Origin: Coxiella-like endosymbiont
GTDB lineage: Bacteria; Pseudomonadota; Gammaproteobacteria; Coxiellales; Coxiellaceae
DNA: 64,000 nucleotides
Assembly (NCBI RefSeq): GCF_030643785.1
Contig: NZ_CP094378.1
Span: 310,001 to 374,000 of the forward strand
Reading direction: 5' to 3'
Below, piece by piece: positions 40,392 to 51,440 of this stretch. Each line of letters begins with the position of its first letter. Position 1 is the first letter of the stretch. Under the pieces are notes generated by a model. That model was not told where the DNA came from and made no database searches. It saw nothing but the letters and a program-made list of their open reading frames with translations. A program made the translations under genes and the position numbers.

Positions 40392-41581
40392 ATGAAACTT
40401 CAGACCATTGCTTCCATCGTTGAAAGCAGGCCGATACAGCCTGTTTTTGCTTTTAGGCCCGCTGCCCTAGGGCGCGCGGTTAATTACTTTCGCACCCAAT
40501 TTAAAGGACGAATCTTATACGCGGTAAAAACGAATCCTGAACAACATGTTATCCAATTGGTGTATGCCCACGGTATAACTGAGTTCGATGTGGCTTCCTA
40601 TGAAGAAATTTGCACCATCAAAGAATATGCTCCCTCGGCTGAACTTTATTTCATGCATCCAGTGAAATCGCCTTACGCCATTCGCGAAGCTTATTTTAAT
40701 TATGGTGTTCGTCATTTTTCTCTCGATTGCTTAGACGAGCTGAATAAAATTTCGCGTTGTACTGAAAATGCTAAAGACCTTTGCTTACATTTACGGCTTG
40801 CTATTCCAAATACGTTTGCTGAATTCAATTTGGCAAAAAAATTTGGCATTAATTTACACGAAGCCCCTGAGTTACTAAAAACCATAAGGAAAGTGGCTTA
40901 CAAGCTGGGTGTTACGTTCCATGTAGGTTCGCAGTGTATGCACCCTGATGCCTACCGAATCGCCATTCGAATGGCTGATAAGGTAATTAATGAAGCAGGC
41001 GTAGAAATTGAATATTTTAACGTAGGTGGGGGGTTCCCTCCATTTATCCGGGCATGATTCCGCCGGCGTTGCATATTTATTTCGAGGCGATTCATACAGA
41101 ATTTGCGAAAATAGCTCACAACCGACCTCATTTGGAATTGCTTTGCGAACCAGGTCGTTCAATAGTAGCAGAAAGCACCTCTGTAGTAGTGAATGTCGAG
41201 CTGCGAAAAGACGATATGCTTTACATCAATGATGGCACTTACGGAAGCCTTTTTGACGCTGGTATTCCCCATTTTATTTTTCCAGTGCACTTGTTGCGCT
41301 CAAATCGTCCTACGGACAGAGATCTTTTACCCTTTAGTTTTTACGGTCCAACTTGTGATTCTTTGGATTACATGAAGGGTCCTTTCTATCTTCCTAACGA
41401 TATTCAAGAGGGTGATTATATCGAAATCGGCCAGATGGGTGCTTATGGTCGAACTTTATCTACTAAATTCAATGGATTTAAGCAAAAAGACGGCGTTGTT
41501 TTAATTTCGGATGAGCCTCTCATGACGATGTATTCGGACGACTACATCACGCAAGAACCCCTTGAAGTTATTGCTGCTTAA
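40392..41581 (+). pseudogene. Ornithine/diaminopimelate-type decarboxylase (fold III PLP), one frameshift
   Basis: It decarboxylates ornithine (or lysine/DAP) to the polyamine precursor. The N-terminal barrel has the PLP lysine in ILYAVKTNPE (Lys46) and CLHLRLAIPNTFAEF; the C-terminal part has CEPGRSIVAE, GTYGSLFDAG and the active-site Cys in YGPTCDSLDY. The frame breaks around 41028-41038. Either one C after TTC (restoring GGGFPSIYPGM) or one G in the G6 run would rejoin it; FPS fits the family better. Corrected, it is about 396 aa. It is first in an operon with a deoxyhypusine-synthase-like gene and agmatinase. Confidence 0.85.
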
Positions 41582-41609
41582 TTTTTATTAACCCGTGAGG
41601 AAATCATTG

Positions 41610-42667
41610 ATGAAAAATCAAACCTTGCCGACGTCTTCTTTGAAAAAAGAATTATTACAACAAACAGTTGAACATATTGATATTACCCGTTTTGACGCCC
41701 GTCCGATTGTTGATGCGATGGATCGAATGTCATTTACATCTCGAGATCTTGCCAAGGCAACGCAGATTTTCAACCGAATGCTTCAAGACAAGGAATGCAG
41801 TATTGTTTTGACTATCGCTGGATCAACTTCGGCTGGCGGTTGTATGAAATTATATGCCGATTTAGTGAAATACAATATGGTGGACGCCATTGTGGCAACT
41901 GGCGCTAGCATCGTTGATATGGATTTTTTGAAGCCTTAGGTTTTCGCCATTATCAAGGTATGTCGGCAGTGGATGATCGGCAATTACGTGATTTATATAT
42001 TGATCGAATTTACGATACCTATATCGATGAAGAAGATTTGCAACGATGTGATCATGCAATTTTTGAAATTGCTAATAGACTTGAGCCTCGTCCTTATAGC
42101 TCGCGTGAATTTATTCAGGCTATGGGTGCTTTTTTGCAGGAAGGAAAGGCCAAAAAAGAAGATTCGTTAGTTCAGCTGGCCTATGAAAATGATATACCCA
42201 TCTTTTGTCCTGCTTTTACCGACTCTTCAGCAGGTTTTGGATTGGTACTTCATCAAGTAAAAAATCCTACTAAGTATTTAACTATCGATTCCATCCGAGA
42301 TTTTCGTGAGTTAACGGGAATTAAAATTCAAGCAGGGACAACTGGATTATTAATGATCGGGGGTGGCGTTCCAAAAAATTTCGTTCAAGACATGGTAGTT
42401 TGCGCAGAAATTATTGGAAAGTCGGTAGATATGCATAAGTATGCTATTCAAATAACTGTAGCAGACGTGCGCGATGGGGCGTGTTCCAGTTCGACCCTTA
42501 AAGAAGCCTGTTCCTGGGGCAAAGTAGATACGGCCTATGAGCAGATGGTTTATGCAGAAGTTACATCCGTATTGCCGTTATTAACAAGCGATGCTTATCA
42601 TCGAGGTTTTTGGAAAGATCGGTCGCGCCGACGTTACGCTCGGTTGTTTAATGAGGAATCGAAATAA
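41610..42667 (+). pseudogene. Deoxyhypusine synthase-like protein, one frameshift
   Basis: Homologues transfer the aminobutyl group of spermidine; in bacteria they are usually homospermidine synthase-like enzymes, since hypusine is eukaryotic. The ATG at 41610 follows GTGAGGAAAT. SIVLTIAGSTSAGG and MVDAIVATGASIVDMDF are NAD-site motifs, and the later DIPIFCPAFTDSSAGFG and GGGVPKNFVQD are catalytic-region motifs. A T6 run (41924-41929) breaks the frame; one more T gives DFFEALGFRHYQG. Corrected, it is about 352 aa. It lies between the decarboxylase and agmatinase. Confidence 0.85.
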
Positions 42668-43547
42668 TGAAATGCTTTCCTCCTAAACAAGCTTTTTTAG
42701 GCTTGGACCCTCAAGATGCCATGAGTTATGAAAACGCAAAGGCTGTCATAATTCCCTTTGGATTGGAGCAGTCTGTGAGCTATGGCGGGGGTACTGCCAA
42801 GGGACCCGCCGCGATCATTCAAGCCTCGCATGAAGTGGAGTTATTTGATGAAGCCCTTTGGTACGAGCCTTACCGTAACATCGGTATTGTAACTTTGGAA
42901 GAGCCCAAGATTGAAAATGACATACCAAAAGCATTGCAGCAATTGGAGGGGTTAGTAGAACGTGTTCTAGAAGACAAAAAGTTTCCCTTTACTTTTGGAG
43001 GAGAGCATTCGATCACTGCAGGCTCTATCCACCCGTTTGTTAAACGGTGTCCTAATTTAGCAATTTTGCATTTTGATGCGCATGCAGATTTGCGCGATGG
43101 ATACCATGGCGAACATTTTTCTCATGCCTCGGCAATTCGGCGTTGTTTAGATCATCCAAATATCGAAGTTGTTTCAGCTGGCATTCGAAATATTTCTGCG
43201 GAGGAAATTTCTTTTTTGAAGTCAATCAAAAACGAATTCATATTTATTGGGCAAAAGATAAGAAAAATTGGGATATAAAAAAAATTATTGCTCCCTTAAA
43301 AAACCGTCCTATTTATCTCACATTTGACGTGGATGTGTTTGATGCAAGTTTAATGCCTGCCACTGGAACGCCGGAGCCAGGTGGATTATTTTGGAATGAT
43401 GCGCTCGAAATTATTGCTGCAGCGAGCCAGGTGGGGACTATTATTGGCGCCGATATTAATGAATTAGCACCCATTCCTCATTTTCACAGTTGTGATTTTT
43501 TAGCAGCTAAACTGGCTTATAAAATTCTTTCTCTAGCCTTCGTTTAG
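42667..43547 (+). pseudogene. speB: Agmatinase/arginase-family ureohydrolase, one frameshift
   Basis: It hydrolyses agmatine (or a related guanidino compound) to putrescine and urea with two Mn ions. Metal ligands are in GGEHSITAG, FDAHADLRDG and, after the break, TFDVDVFDASLMPATGTPEP. The frame breaks at an A5 run (43228-43232); one more A gives KKRIHIYWAKDKKNW. Corrected, it is about 293 aa, the family length. The ATG follows the preceding stop directly (TAATG overlap), so it is the third gene of the polyamine operon, closed by a terminator at 43547. Confidence 0.88.
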
Positions 43548-43576
43548 GGGAGACGTCCTATCTCCCCTCACTTTTT
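43547..43576 (+). terminator. Rho-independent terminator of the polyamine operon
   Basis: GGGGAGA (43547-43553) pairs perfectly with TCTCCCC (43561-43567), with a 7-base loop, followed by TCACTTTTT. Confidence 0.8.
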
Positions 43577-43618
43577 CCACCATGTGTTTTTTTATTAAGG
43601 TAATTTGGCATAGCTTTT

Positions 43619-43914
43619 AAGTGTAACGAATAAATCGTTCACAAACTTTTTTACGTATCTCTTTAGAAAAACCTACTAAAAATCCAACCACTTCGAGTCC
43701 TAAAATACTCACTCCGAAATATTTGTCTATTAATGCGAATACATTAGGGGAATACATGGACGATAAGCTCGCAAATTAATGCAACGAGGGCAGGGTGGTT
43801 CAAATGAATACTCAGATAAAGGTAAAGAGAAACAATGACAAATCCCAAGCCGAGCAGTACCAATATCCAAACGAGACACAAGAGAACAATGCCGATTATA
43901 AAGATTGTCATCAT
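43619..43914 (-). pseudogene. Small membrane protein next to a YqjD/ElaB-like gene, possibly YqjE-like
   Basis: From the ATG at 43914 the frame reads MMTIFIIGIVLLCLVWILVL, then VIVSLYLYLSIHLNHP, two membrane segments, and stops early at 43740. Another frame then reads KYFGVSILGLEVVGFLVGFS and IRKKVCERFIRYT. The arrangement after a YqjD/ElaB-type gene recalls yqjD-yqjE, but the sequence match is weak. The start overlaps the stop of the upstream gene (ATGATGA). Confidence 0.4.
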
Positions 43915-44151
43915 TTTTTACGGGTCAATAAGCAACTTACTATACCGGCTAATAAACCAGCGCCAAAAGCATAATCTATTGTGGCTAAGGGTTTCTTTTT
44001 ACATTTTGCTTTGATTGTATTTAAATTATATTTGCCCCGAGCAATGAGGTTATCTTTCATCGCTTCAACTTCGCTTTTACTGCATTCAGTTATCATCGCT
44101 AAAATTAGCGAATTCTTGTCTGAGATCCTCGTTTTTAGTTACTTTAGGCAT
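43911..44151 (-). pseudogene. YqjD/ElaB/DUF883-like protein, one frameshift
   Basis: These are ribosome- and membrane-associated small proteins. From the ATG at 44151 (preceded by AAAGGAGAA) the frame reads MPKVTKNEDLRQEFANFSDD, then shifts by one to ECSKSEVEAMKDNLIAR. The C-terminus is IDYAFGAGLLAGIVSCLLTR, a glycine-rich single membrane anchor typical of the family. It is about 80 aa when joined, which is short for the family (about 100). Confidence 0.55.
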
Positions 44152-44238
44152 AACCATTCTCCTTTGTGATTCTAGATTCTAAAAGAAATATAGCAACAGG
44201 GAATGGGAATGCGAATGGAGGTTTAAAAATTCAAATTC

Positions 44239-46003
44239 TTATTCACGTTCAGTCCAAAGTTCTTTGATTTTGCTAATACTAAAATCCCAAGCTTTTGTGG
44301 GCATAAGTTTGGGGGGTGACAAGTTCATTAGGATTTGTTAATACATCGACCAATACAATGGGCATCCTTAATTTCGAAAGCTTATTTTACAGCATTTTTG
44401 AGCTGTTCATGATTTTCCACGCGGGGATACCTTCGCCGCCCATTGCTTTAGCACATTCAGTGAGGTTAGGATTATGCAACATAACCTTCATTCCGAATAT
44501 CCGGCAACCTCCATTTTCATCCGCACTAATCCTAACTTATCGTTATTAAATACAAAAGCCTTAATAGGAAGTTTGTAAGTTACCGCAGTATAAAATCTCC
44601 CATAAGCATCATAAAGCTGCCATCTCCATAAAGGGCGACTACCGAACGTTCTCGGTGAGCGCTTGAATAACCAATAATGGCTTGAGCAAAAGCATTTGCA
44701 TTTGCCATTGAGGCCATGTTAAAAGAGGCAATAAAATCTCACCTTCCTTTCATTTGTATGTGGCGTATCCATCCACAAATAATGGGGTCACCGGTATCTA
44801 AGGTAGAGACAGCTTCCTCACTAGCATAGTGATCGATGTAATGAGCTAAGGCTTGGGGGCGAACGTAATCTTTATCGCTATGAGAAACCCGTTTTAATAA
44901 AGTAGAGTCCCATTTTTGGTGTTTTTCCTGCAATTTTTTCCTGCGATTTATTTAAATGAGAATCGTGTTTTTTTGGCGAATCATGGGGGTAGGGCTGTGA
45001 CAGTTTTTTCACATCGCCCACAAGCCCAATTTTTACATTGCAACGTTTTCGGAGTCGTTCAGCTGCTGTATCAATTTGAATAATAGTTTTATTTTTAGGA
45101 TAAAACTGCCGCGATACGGTAAGGAAAATTTGTTCCTAACATGAGAATAAGGTCACACAATTCTATAGGATGGGACACCGCAAGTACTCTCAGAATTCCT
45201 AAACCACCACATCCAAAAGGGCTTTCATTAGGGATGATCGCTTTGTCTTCAAGGGCATGGACAATGAGAGAATTGAGTTTCTCTACTAAAGTGAGGATCT
45301 TGTAAATTACCCCGTACGCGCCTCCATCCTATTAATAAAGTAATTTTATCATGCCGATTAAAGGCATTGGCTACTCTTTTCGATATTATCGACGCTAAAA
45401 TCATTCTAATTTGGATGTTGGGAGAAGTGGTTTAAAATGCGCTTGAAAAACAGGATAGTCCAAAGATCACTCAATTTTTGGGGAGGGTCCCGATGTCTGA
45501 GGGAAGCCGATAGGTGAGCAACCCCTTGACGCGCTAACGTCGTTTGTGAAAGCTAATAAACCTAAAACGAGGAATTTGCTCAGGGGTAATAACAATTTCA
45601 TTATAAACAGAATAAATAGAGATATCGTCGAACAACCGATCTAAATTAATTTTTTATGGTGATAATCCGTTCCAATTTCATTTTGCGGTATCTGAATTAT
45701 AAGGGCTAACACAGGAGCGTAATCGTGTTTAGCATCGTACAATCTATTTAGAAGATGAACGGCACCGGGTCCTACCATTCCTGCTGCACAAAGGCCCAGT
45801 TTTCCAGTCAATTTAGCTTGAGTTCCAACAGCGAAAGCATCTGTTTCTTCGTGGCGAACGGTGATCCATTCGAAACGTTTATGTTTGTCAGTTCTTAGTG
45901 CATCGGCAAGAGGATTAATGGCATCTCTAAAAACTCCGAAAATTTGTTGATTGCTGCATCCATGAAAAATGTCGAGCATCATTTTCCATAGGGTAATACT
46001 CAT
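44239..46003 (-). pseudogene. poxB: Pyruvate oxidase / thiamine-diphosphate enzyme (PoxB-like) remnant
   Basis: PoxB decarboxylates pyruvate to acetate and passes electrons to quinone. The N-terminal 120 codons (46003-45641) are clean: FGVFRDAINPLADALRTDKH, WITVRHEETDAFAVGTQAKL (the ThDP Glu) and VGPGAVHLLNRLYDAKHDYA. Later pieces in shifting frames include ANANAFAQAIIGYSSAHRER, then VVALYGDGSFMM-like codons (the ThDP-Mg GDG) and the end PTKAWDFSISKIKELWTERE. The many stops show it is dead. Confidence 0.8.
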
Positions 46004-47529
46004 GGTAGTTTCCTTGACAATAACCTATTATTAAAGAATAGTTGTCACCTGTTTCTTTGTCAAACATCTTCTATTTTTTTCTATTCGTTAAGTTCCTCAC
46101 TCCTGTCCTATTTTTAAAGTCAAAAAATAGGACTCCGCAATTTCATGAATAACAAGTTTCTTATTTTCTTGAAAGGTGAGGGAAACGAGTTTTATTTCAG
46201 AACAGATATAAAAGTTTGCACAATAATCGAATGTAATGGTAAAATAATTCTCAATTTAAAGGGATTTCTGAGGGATTTCTGATTAAGGTAACTACTTAGA
46301 ATGAAGCTAGTGCGTCTATAGAAATTTCTCCAAATCAAGAGGTATTGCATTGCGTCAGCAATTGAACGTTAAGTAGTTAGCCTGAGGCGGAATCCCATAT
46401 AAAGCCCTATGCGGAACAGGCCGTGCTGACAACTACAATTAACGATCAAATGTCATAAAAATGGATAGCACAGGTGCTTTACTTTTTCACACTTTATACT
46501 CAAACTTTATTTTAAAGTTGGTCAAACAAGAAGCTGATGTTTTTTGAAAACTACCTGCACCTCCTCTAACTCCGGAATTTATTTATTCGTTAGCCGAAGG
46601 GACTGTTATTAAATGCGTTTCACTTATATATTAAGTGGGTTTCACTTATTAATTAATTTTTTGACTTTTGTGGGAGAGACTTCTTACGGTACTGGGTCGT
46701 TCTTTGTAGCCACGACGGATTCAATGGCAAGCTTACTGTCTTGACACTCTTTTATTGAAATTGCAACAAGAATTTTTCTTTCCTATTTATAGTCAGGTTC
46801 GGTTAAAACCGTTCAAGCTTTATTAATTAAAAGTTTAAATAACCGAATTATTATATGGGGCAAGTCAGATTTTCGAAGTTCTTATTCTGTTACCGAGTAA
46901 AATAACCCTTATGGAGGTGTTTTGGCAGCTAAAATCGCGCGGGGCCCTCTATTATTGGTCATCGCATGGCTTTATTTTGTGCTGTTCATGCGCGATAAAT
47001 GCTATTTAATTATTTCTGATGTTGAATTGACAGTTCTTTAGTGTTTGCTTGGGGAAGACCGCAACTGTGATCTTCATTAAAAGGATAATAAACACTGGAT
47101 TATAAACTACCCAGTGACCATCGCTTACTTTATAGACGCAGACAATGGGCTTTTTAGCGGAGAAAATATACAGATCCTCCAAAATTTTTTGCTTCTAAGA
47201 ATAAGGAGTAGGTCGATAAGATTTCCAACCGGGAGAGGATTATTAGAGGGGGATTATTGGAAGTCCAATAGCCTTTGCTATTTTGCTGTACATTGGTGGG
47301 ATACAAGTGGCTCCCCAAATCTGCCAAGCGAAACCGATTCCTAAAATGGTTATCCTACTAATCTTCCCGAGTAACGAATGACGAATCGTCTCTTCTTTTT
47401 TACTCTCAATAGAGAACCTAGATAATTATAGTCAATCGGTGCATTATTAAATTATCCTTCCCGTTGGAAGGGAAGGTTCAAGCAAGGAATATTAATATCT
47501 AAAACTGAAATTGGCGCGCGGGGGCCCCG
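46004..47529. other. Decayed region, possible penicillin-acylase-family and transporter fragments
   Basis: Plus-strand codons near 46460-46530 read STGALLFHTLYSNFILKLVK, near 46740 LDTLLLKLQQEFFF in shifted frame, and near 46850 IIIWGKSDFR. Their order vaguely resembles the C-terminal half of penicillin acylases. A further hydrophobic stretch around 47260-47330 reads SPIAFAILLYIGGIQVAPQI. Neither assignment is firm. There is an 11 bp duplication at 46260-46281. Confidence 0.25.
46260..46281. repeat. 11 bp perfect tandem duplication
   Basis: agggatttctg occurs twice in succession. Confidence 0.85.
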
Positions 47530-48240
47530 CTCCACTTAAATGCAGAAAAGTCAGATTTTGAAGCTAAAAAAGGGCTCGAACGGTATGTAATTTTATATGG
47601 TTTGCGAGAGAGAGCGCACGGAATTTATTGGACGGTGGTCTTTTGAGAAATTGAGGGTGGAAAACCCACCCACGCGGACATGACCTTTATCATGACCTTT
47701 ACCTTTATCATGACCTTTATTTAGGTGTTCTCAAGCATCAGGACAGTCCATTGCGATGGTAGTTATTTCCACAGGAATGGGCTTTCCGAGCACTGACATT
47801 ATAGTCAACGAACTTATCCATTTAAGTGCTAAACAATTCTTGAGAATTGGTATGTCCGGCTCATTGCAATCGCAAGTAGTTAAAAGCAGGTGATGTGGTT
47901 ATTGCCACAACAGCGGTTCGGGATGAGTATACTTCTTGTTGTTATCTAGATATTAGTTTTCTTTCTGTGGTATCGCTGAATATGGTGAATACGGCGTTGA
48001 AAATTACTAAAGAATTAGATTTAGAAAAGTATATCCATACCGGTATCGTCCATGGCATGGATTCTTTGTATGCGGTGTGAGTTTGGTGATTCTTCATTAG
48101 GAGAAAATGTGGAGTATATGGAGCAATTAAGAAAAGGTGGCGTAACTTGCCACAGCAATGGAAAGTTCTATTATTTTTACCTTAGCCAATTTGTACAGTT
48201 ATCGCTTTTCAAAAGGCTTTCAAAAGCCAAGTGAGATTAT
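47530..48240 (+). pseudogene. Uridine/nucleoside phosphorylase remnant
   Basis: This was a PNP/UDP-family phosphorylase, splitting nucleosides with phosphate. RYVILYGLRERAHGI near 47580 matches the phosphate-binding start (family VILPGDPxR); VVISTGMGFPSTDIIVNELI and FLRIGMSGSLQSQVVKAGDV match the core; VVIATTAVRDEYTS, EKYIHTGIVHGMDSLYAV and FGDSSLGENVEYMEQLRKGG follow. Two or more frame changes and a triple catgacctttat repeat (47679-47720) disrupt it. Confidence 0.7.
47679..47720. repeat. Tandem repeat of catgacctttat (about three copies)
   Basis: Copies begin at 47679, 47691 and 47709, the last offset by a partial unit. It lies in the nucleoside phosphorylase ruin. Confidence 0.8.
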
Positions 48241-49270
48241 TAAGTAGGGTTCGATACTCTCCACATTGTCCGGGATAAGACGGCCTCTCCATTCCAATAA
48301 AGAACTTATCGGAAAGGCTATTTAGCGTGCCCTAGATATTGGCATTCAAAGTATTAAATTTCTATTGGACTTAGAACGAGAGTAAGTGGATAGGCATCCG
48401 CAACCCTACAGTCGATGTGACTGCGGTAATCTAGTTCCCATCGAAGCTTTCCAACTGTCTACCATTTCCTTGGAAGCTATTTTTGGGATAGTAAGTAATA
48501 ACAACATCACCATCACCTACTTGCTGTAATTTGTCCCCGTTAGAGGAAAAATGAGATTGAGGATAATAACTGAAGGTAATGTCGTCAAATCGCTAATCCG
48601 ACGGACTTTTCTTCCATTTCCTGAGATGCTGGGACAGGCGGATTGAAAACGGGGATTTATCGCGAGCGGCGAAGACCCATTATTGAAGAGAATTTTATTC
48701 CCGTAATATTGAAGGCTAGAGAAAGGGCGGTTAGATGAAGAGCATGAACAATAATTGACGGGGATTCTCCTCCGGCTTCTACAATCTTTCCACTGTTTCC
48801 GTTGTTTCCGTTGAGGGCCGAAGAAGGGTAGTAATACTTGATGTTAAGCCCATCTGTTGATTGGCATGGTTTGTTCATGCCCGATGACTTGATTAAGTTG
48901 GTATGGAGCTGCTTTCTATTTTGGCGTCATTCGCTTTGACAGATTCCAAATAGCCATAAACACTAACACGGAAGATCCACTCTTGCGGAGTTTTGACGAG
49001 CACGGCTTGAAGGAAGCCATAACAGTCTGTGACTTAGGTTTATATTGTTACCTTCGGCGAAAGCCCAATAAGGGAATAAAGCAAGGCTATGATAAACTTA
49101 AAAGTGTTGGGATAGACTCTTTTGGCGCAGGCGAGACTTCGCTAGGATGTTTGGTTTGGTCTATATGACAGTATAAATGCCAAAATCTAGCATTGGATTA
49201 TTTTTGCCAAGGGGCTTGAGTCGCTATGGTATTTAGTGTTCAATAGCTCACTTAACTATATGAAATTACT
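48241..49270. other. Decayed region with a repeated YYP-NG protein motif on the minus strand
   Basis: On the minus strand, three related segments occur: IKYYYPSSALNG (about 48840), ITFSYYPQSHFSSNGDKLQ (about 48550) and VITYYPKNSFQGNGRQLESF (about 48500). They suggest a decayed repeat protein of unknown family. A plus-strand frame at 48983-49168 has no motif. A 9 bp duplication (tgtttccgt) lies at 48794-48811. Confidence 0.3.
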
Positions 49271-49356
<86 letters not shown>

Positions 49357-49472
49357 CTGAACCTATATTGAAATTGTCTAGTTGAGTAAGGCCTTTCTAA
49401 AAATCGACGAGACTTAGCTCCTCATAGTAGAATTTCAAAACAGGTTCGAGAAGAAAAATGGGGAAAGGTTTT

Positions 49473-50791
49473 ATGTCATCAATAGAGAAGGTTGGGGGAT
49501 TGAAACAGCGTTTGACGGTCACAGTCCCAGCCGAGGATATCGAGAAAGCTTATCAAAACAGGCTTAAAAAGGTCGCCCAAACGGCAAAATTGCCTAAATT
49601 TCGACCCGGAAAAGCGCCTCTTAAGAACGTGGAGCAGCGGCTTGGCAAGTCTATTCTTCAAGAGGTAGTGGGAGAGCTTGTTGTAGATACTCTGAGGAGG
49701 GCTGTTGAAGAAAATCACTTACACATTGCTGGTAAGCCTAAAGTGGAGCTCGGACAAGTATTGCGAGGACAGCTTCTTAAATATGTCGTTAATTATGAAA
49801 TTTATCCCGAAATTACCCTCAATACCCTCGAAGGTGAAAAGGTAGAACGGTTAAACATAAACGTGTCTGAAAAGGACGTGGATAACATGCTTGAATCATT
49901 GCGTACTCAGTCCGCTGAATGGAAAGAAGCGGATCGAGCAGCAAAATCTGGAGACCGTGTTATCATCGATTTTAAGGGCACTCTTGATGGTAAAGCCTTT
50001 GAAGGCAGAAGTGCTAAAGAGTTTCCATTAGAGCTGGGTTCCCATCGCATGATTCCTGGCTTTGAAGAAGGAATTGAAGGAATAAAGACGGGCGAGACTA
50101 AAGCCATCGACATCACTTTTCCGACGGAATACCCAAGCGAAGATCTGGCAGGCAAAGCAGCTACCTTTATGATAAAGCTGCATAAAGTGTTAGAGCCTGA
50201 ACTTCCCACCTTGGATGATAAGTTCGTCGAAAAGCTCGGTATTAAAGAGGGGGTGTAGAGGCGCTCCGAGCAAAGGTGAAGGAAAATATCAAAAAAGAAG
50301 TTTACCGTTACGCTGAAAATAACTTGAAAATGACAGTCTTGGATAAATTGGTTGAGCGTAATCCCATTGAAGTACCTGAAGTGTTGGTTGAGGTAGAAAT
50401 TGAGCACCTCCAAAATATGACTCGTCAACAAATTGCAAGCCAGATGGGCAAAACCGACGAAGCTAAAAAATTAGAACTGCCACGGGACCCTTATCTTGAG
50501 CGGGCAAAAAAACGCGTGGTATTAGGTTTATTGCTTGGTGAAGTAATCAAACAACACGATATCCAGGCAGACTCTGCGCAAATCAGGTCGCGGATTGAGG
50601 AAATAGCGGCTGCTTATCCCAAGCCCGAGGAAGTGGTTGCCTGGTATTATAATAATAAAAAGATGCTTGCCGAGGTCGAATCGTTTGTTCTCGAAGATCA
50701 AGCAGTAGCGGTGCTATTGAACCAGCTTGAAGTTGAGGAACGAGACGTACCTTATGAGGAAGTAGTCCAACAAGCACAACAAGTAAGGTGA
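49473..50791 (+). pseudogene. tig: Trigger factor, one frameshift
   Basis: This is a ribosome-bound chaperone with prolyl isomerase activity. The N-terminal ribosome-binding domain has the signature KFRPGKAPLKNVEQRLGKSI; the PPIase domain has GDRVIIDFKGTLDGKAFEGR and MIPGFEEGIEGIKTGETK. The frame breaks after IKEG at a G5 run (50249-50253); one more G continues it as GVEALRAKVKENIKKEV into the C-terminal arms. Corrected, it is about 439 aa, full length. ATG at 49473 is preferred because GGAAAGG precedes it; ATG at 49458 is in frame. It is followed by clpP-clpX-lon as in most gammaproteobacteria. Confidence 0.93.
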
Positions 50792-50794
50792 TTG

Positions 50795-51385
50795 ATGATG
50801 AGTCTCTTAATTCCCATGGTGGTTGAGCAAACATCGCGAGGCGAGCGAGCTTATGATATCTATTCACGTCTTCTAAAGGAACGAATTATTTTTCTAATTG
50901 ACCACATTGAAGATCACATGGCCAATTTAGCCATCGCGCAAATGCTTTTTTTGGAATCGGAAAATCCCTCTAAGGAAATCAATCTTTATATAAATTCTCC
51001 TGGAGGTTCGGTGAGTTCGGCAATGGCAATTTATGACACCATGCAATTTGTAAAGCCTGACGTACGTACTTTATGTTTTGGACAAGCCGCCAGTGCTGGT
51101 GCCTTGCTTCTTGCCTCAGGGGCTCATGGAAAAAGACAATGCTTGCCGCATTCTTTGGTAATGATTCACCAGGTATTAGGTGGATATAAAGGTCAAGGTA
51201 CTGACATTCAAATTCATGCCAAACAAACCAAGCGAGTCAGTGACCAGCTGACGGAAATTTTAGCCAAACATACGGGAAAAAGTTTTGAGCAAATTGAAAG
51301 AGACACCAACCGCGATTATTTCTTAACGCCGGAAGAGGCTTTGGAGTATGGCTTAATTGATTCGATAATGACGGAACGACCCTAG
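50795..51385 (+). CDS. clpP: ATP-dependent Clp protease proteolytic subunit
   Basis: This is a tetradecameric serine protease working with ClpX. The catalytic Ser is in [14 protein letters not shown] (about residue 96), the His in [10 protein letters not shown] (about 121), and the Asp in [11 protein letters not shown]. It is 196 aa, full length. The ATG at 50795 is taken; a TTG one codon earlier is possible. It starts 3 bases after tig; the frame is intact. Confidence 0.96.
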   Translation: MMSLLIPMVVEQTSRGERAYDIYSRLLKERIIFLIDHIEDHMANLAIAQMLFLESENPSKEINLYINSPGGSVSSAMAIYDTMQFVKPDVRTLCFGQAASAGALLLASGAHGKRQCLPHSLVMIHQVLGGYKGQGTDIQIHAKQTKRVSDQLTEILAKHTGKSFEQIERDTNRDYFLTPEEALEYGLIDSIMTERP

Positions 51386-51440
51386 CATTGAAATAAGTAA
51401 TTTTGATCCCCATCTTCAGAAGAGGTAGTGAGGTAAGTAA

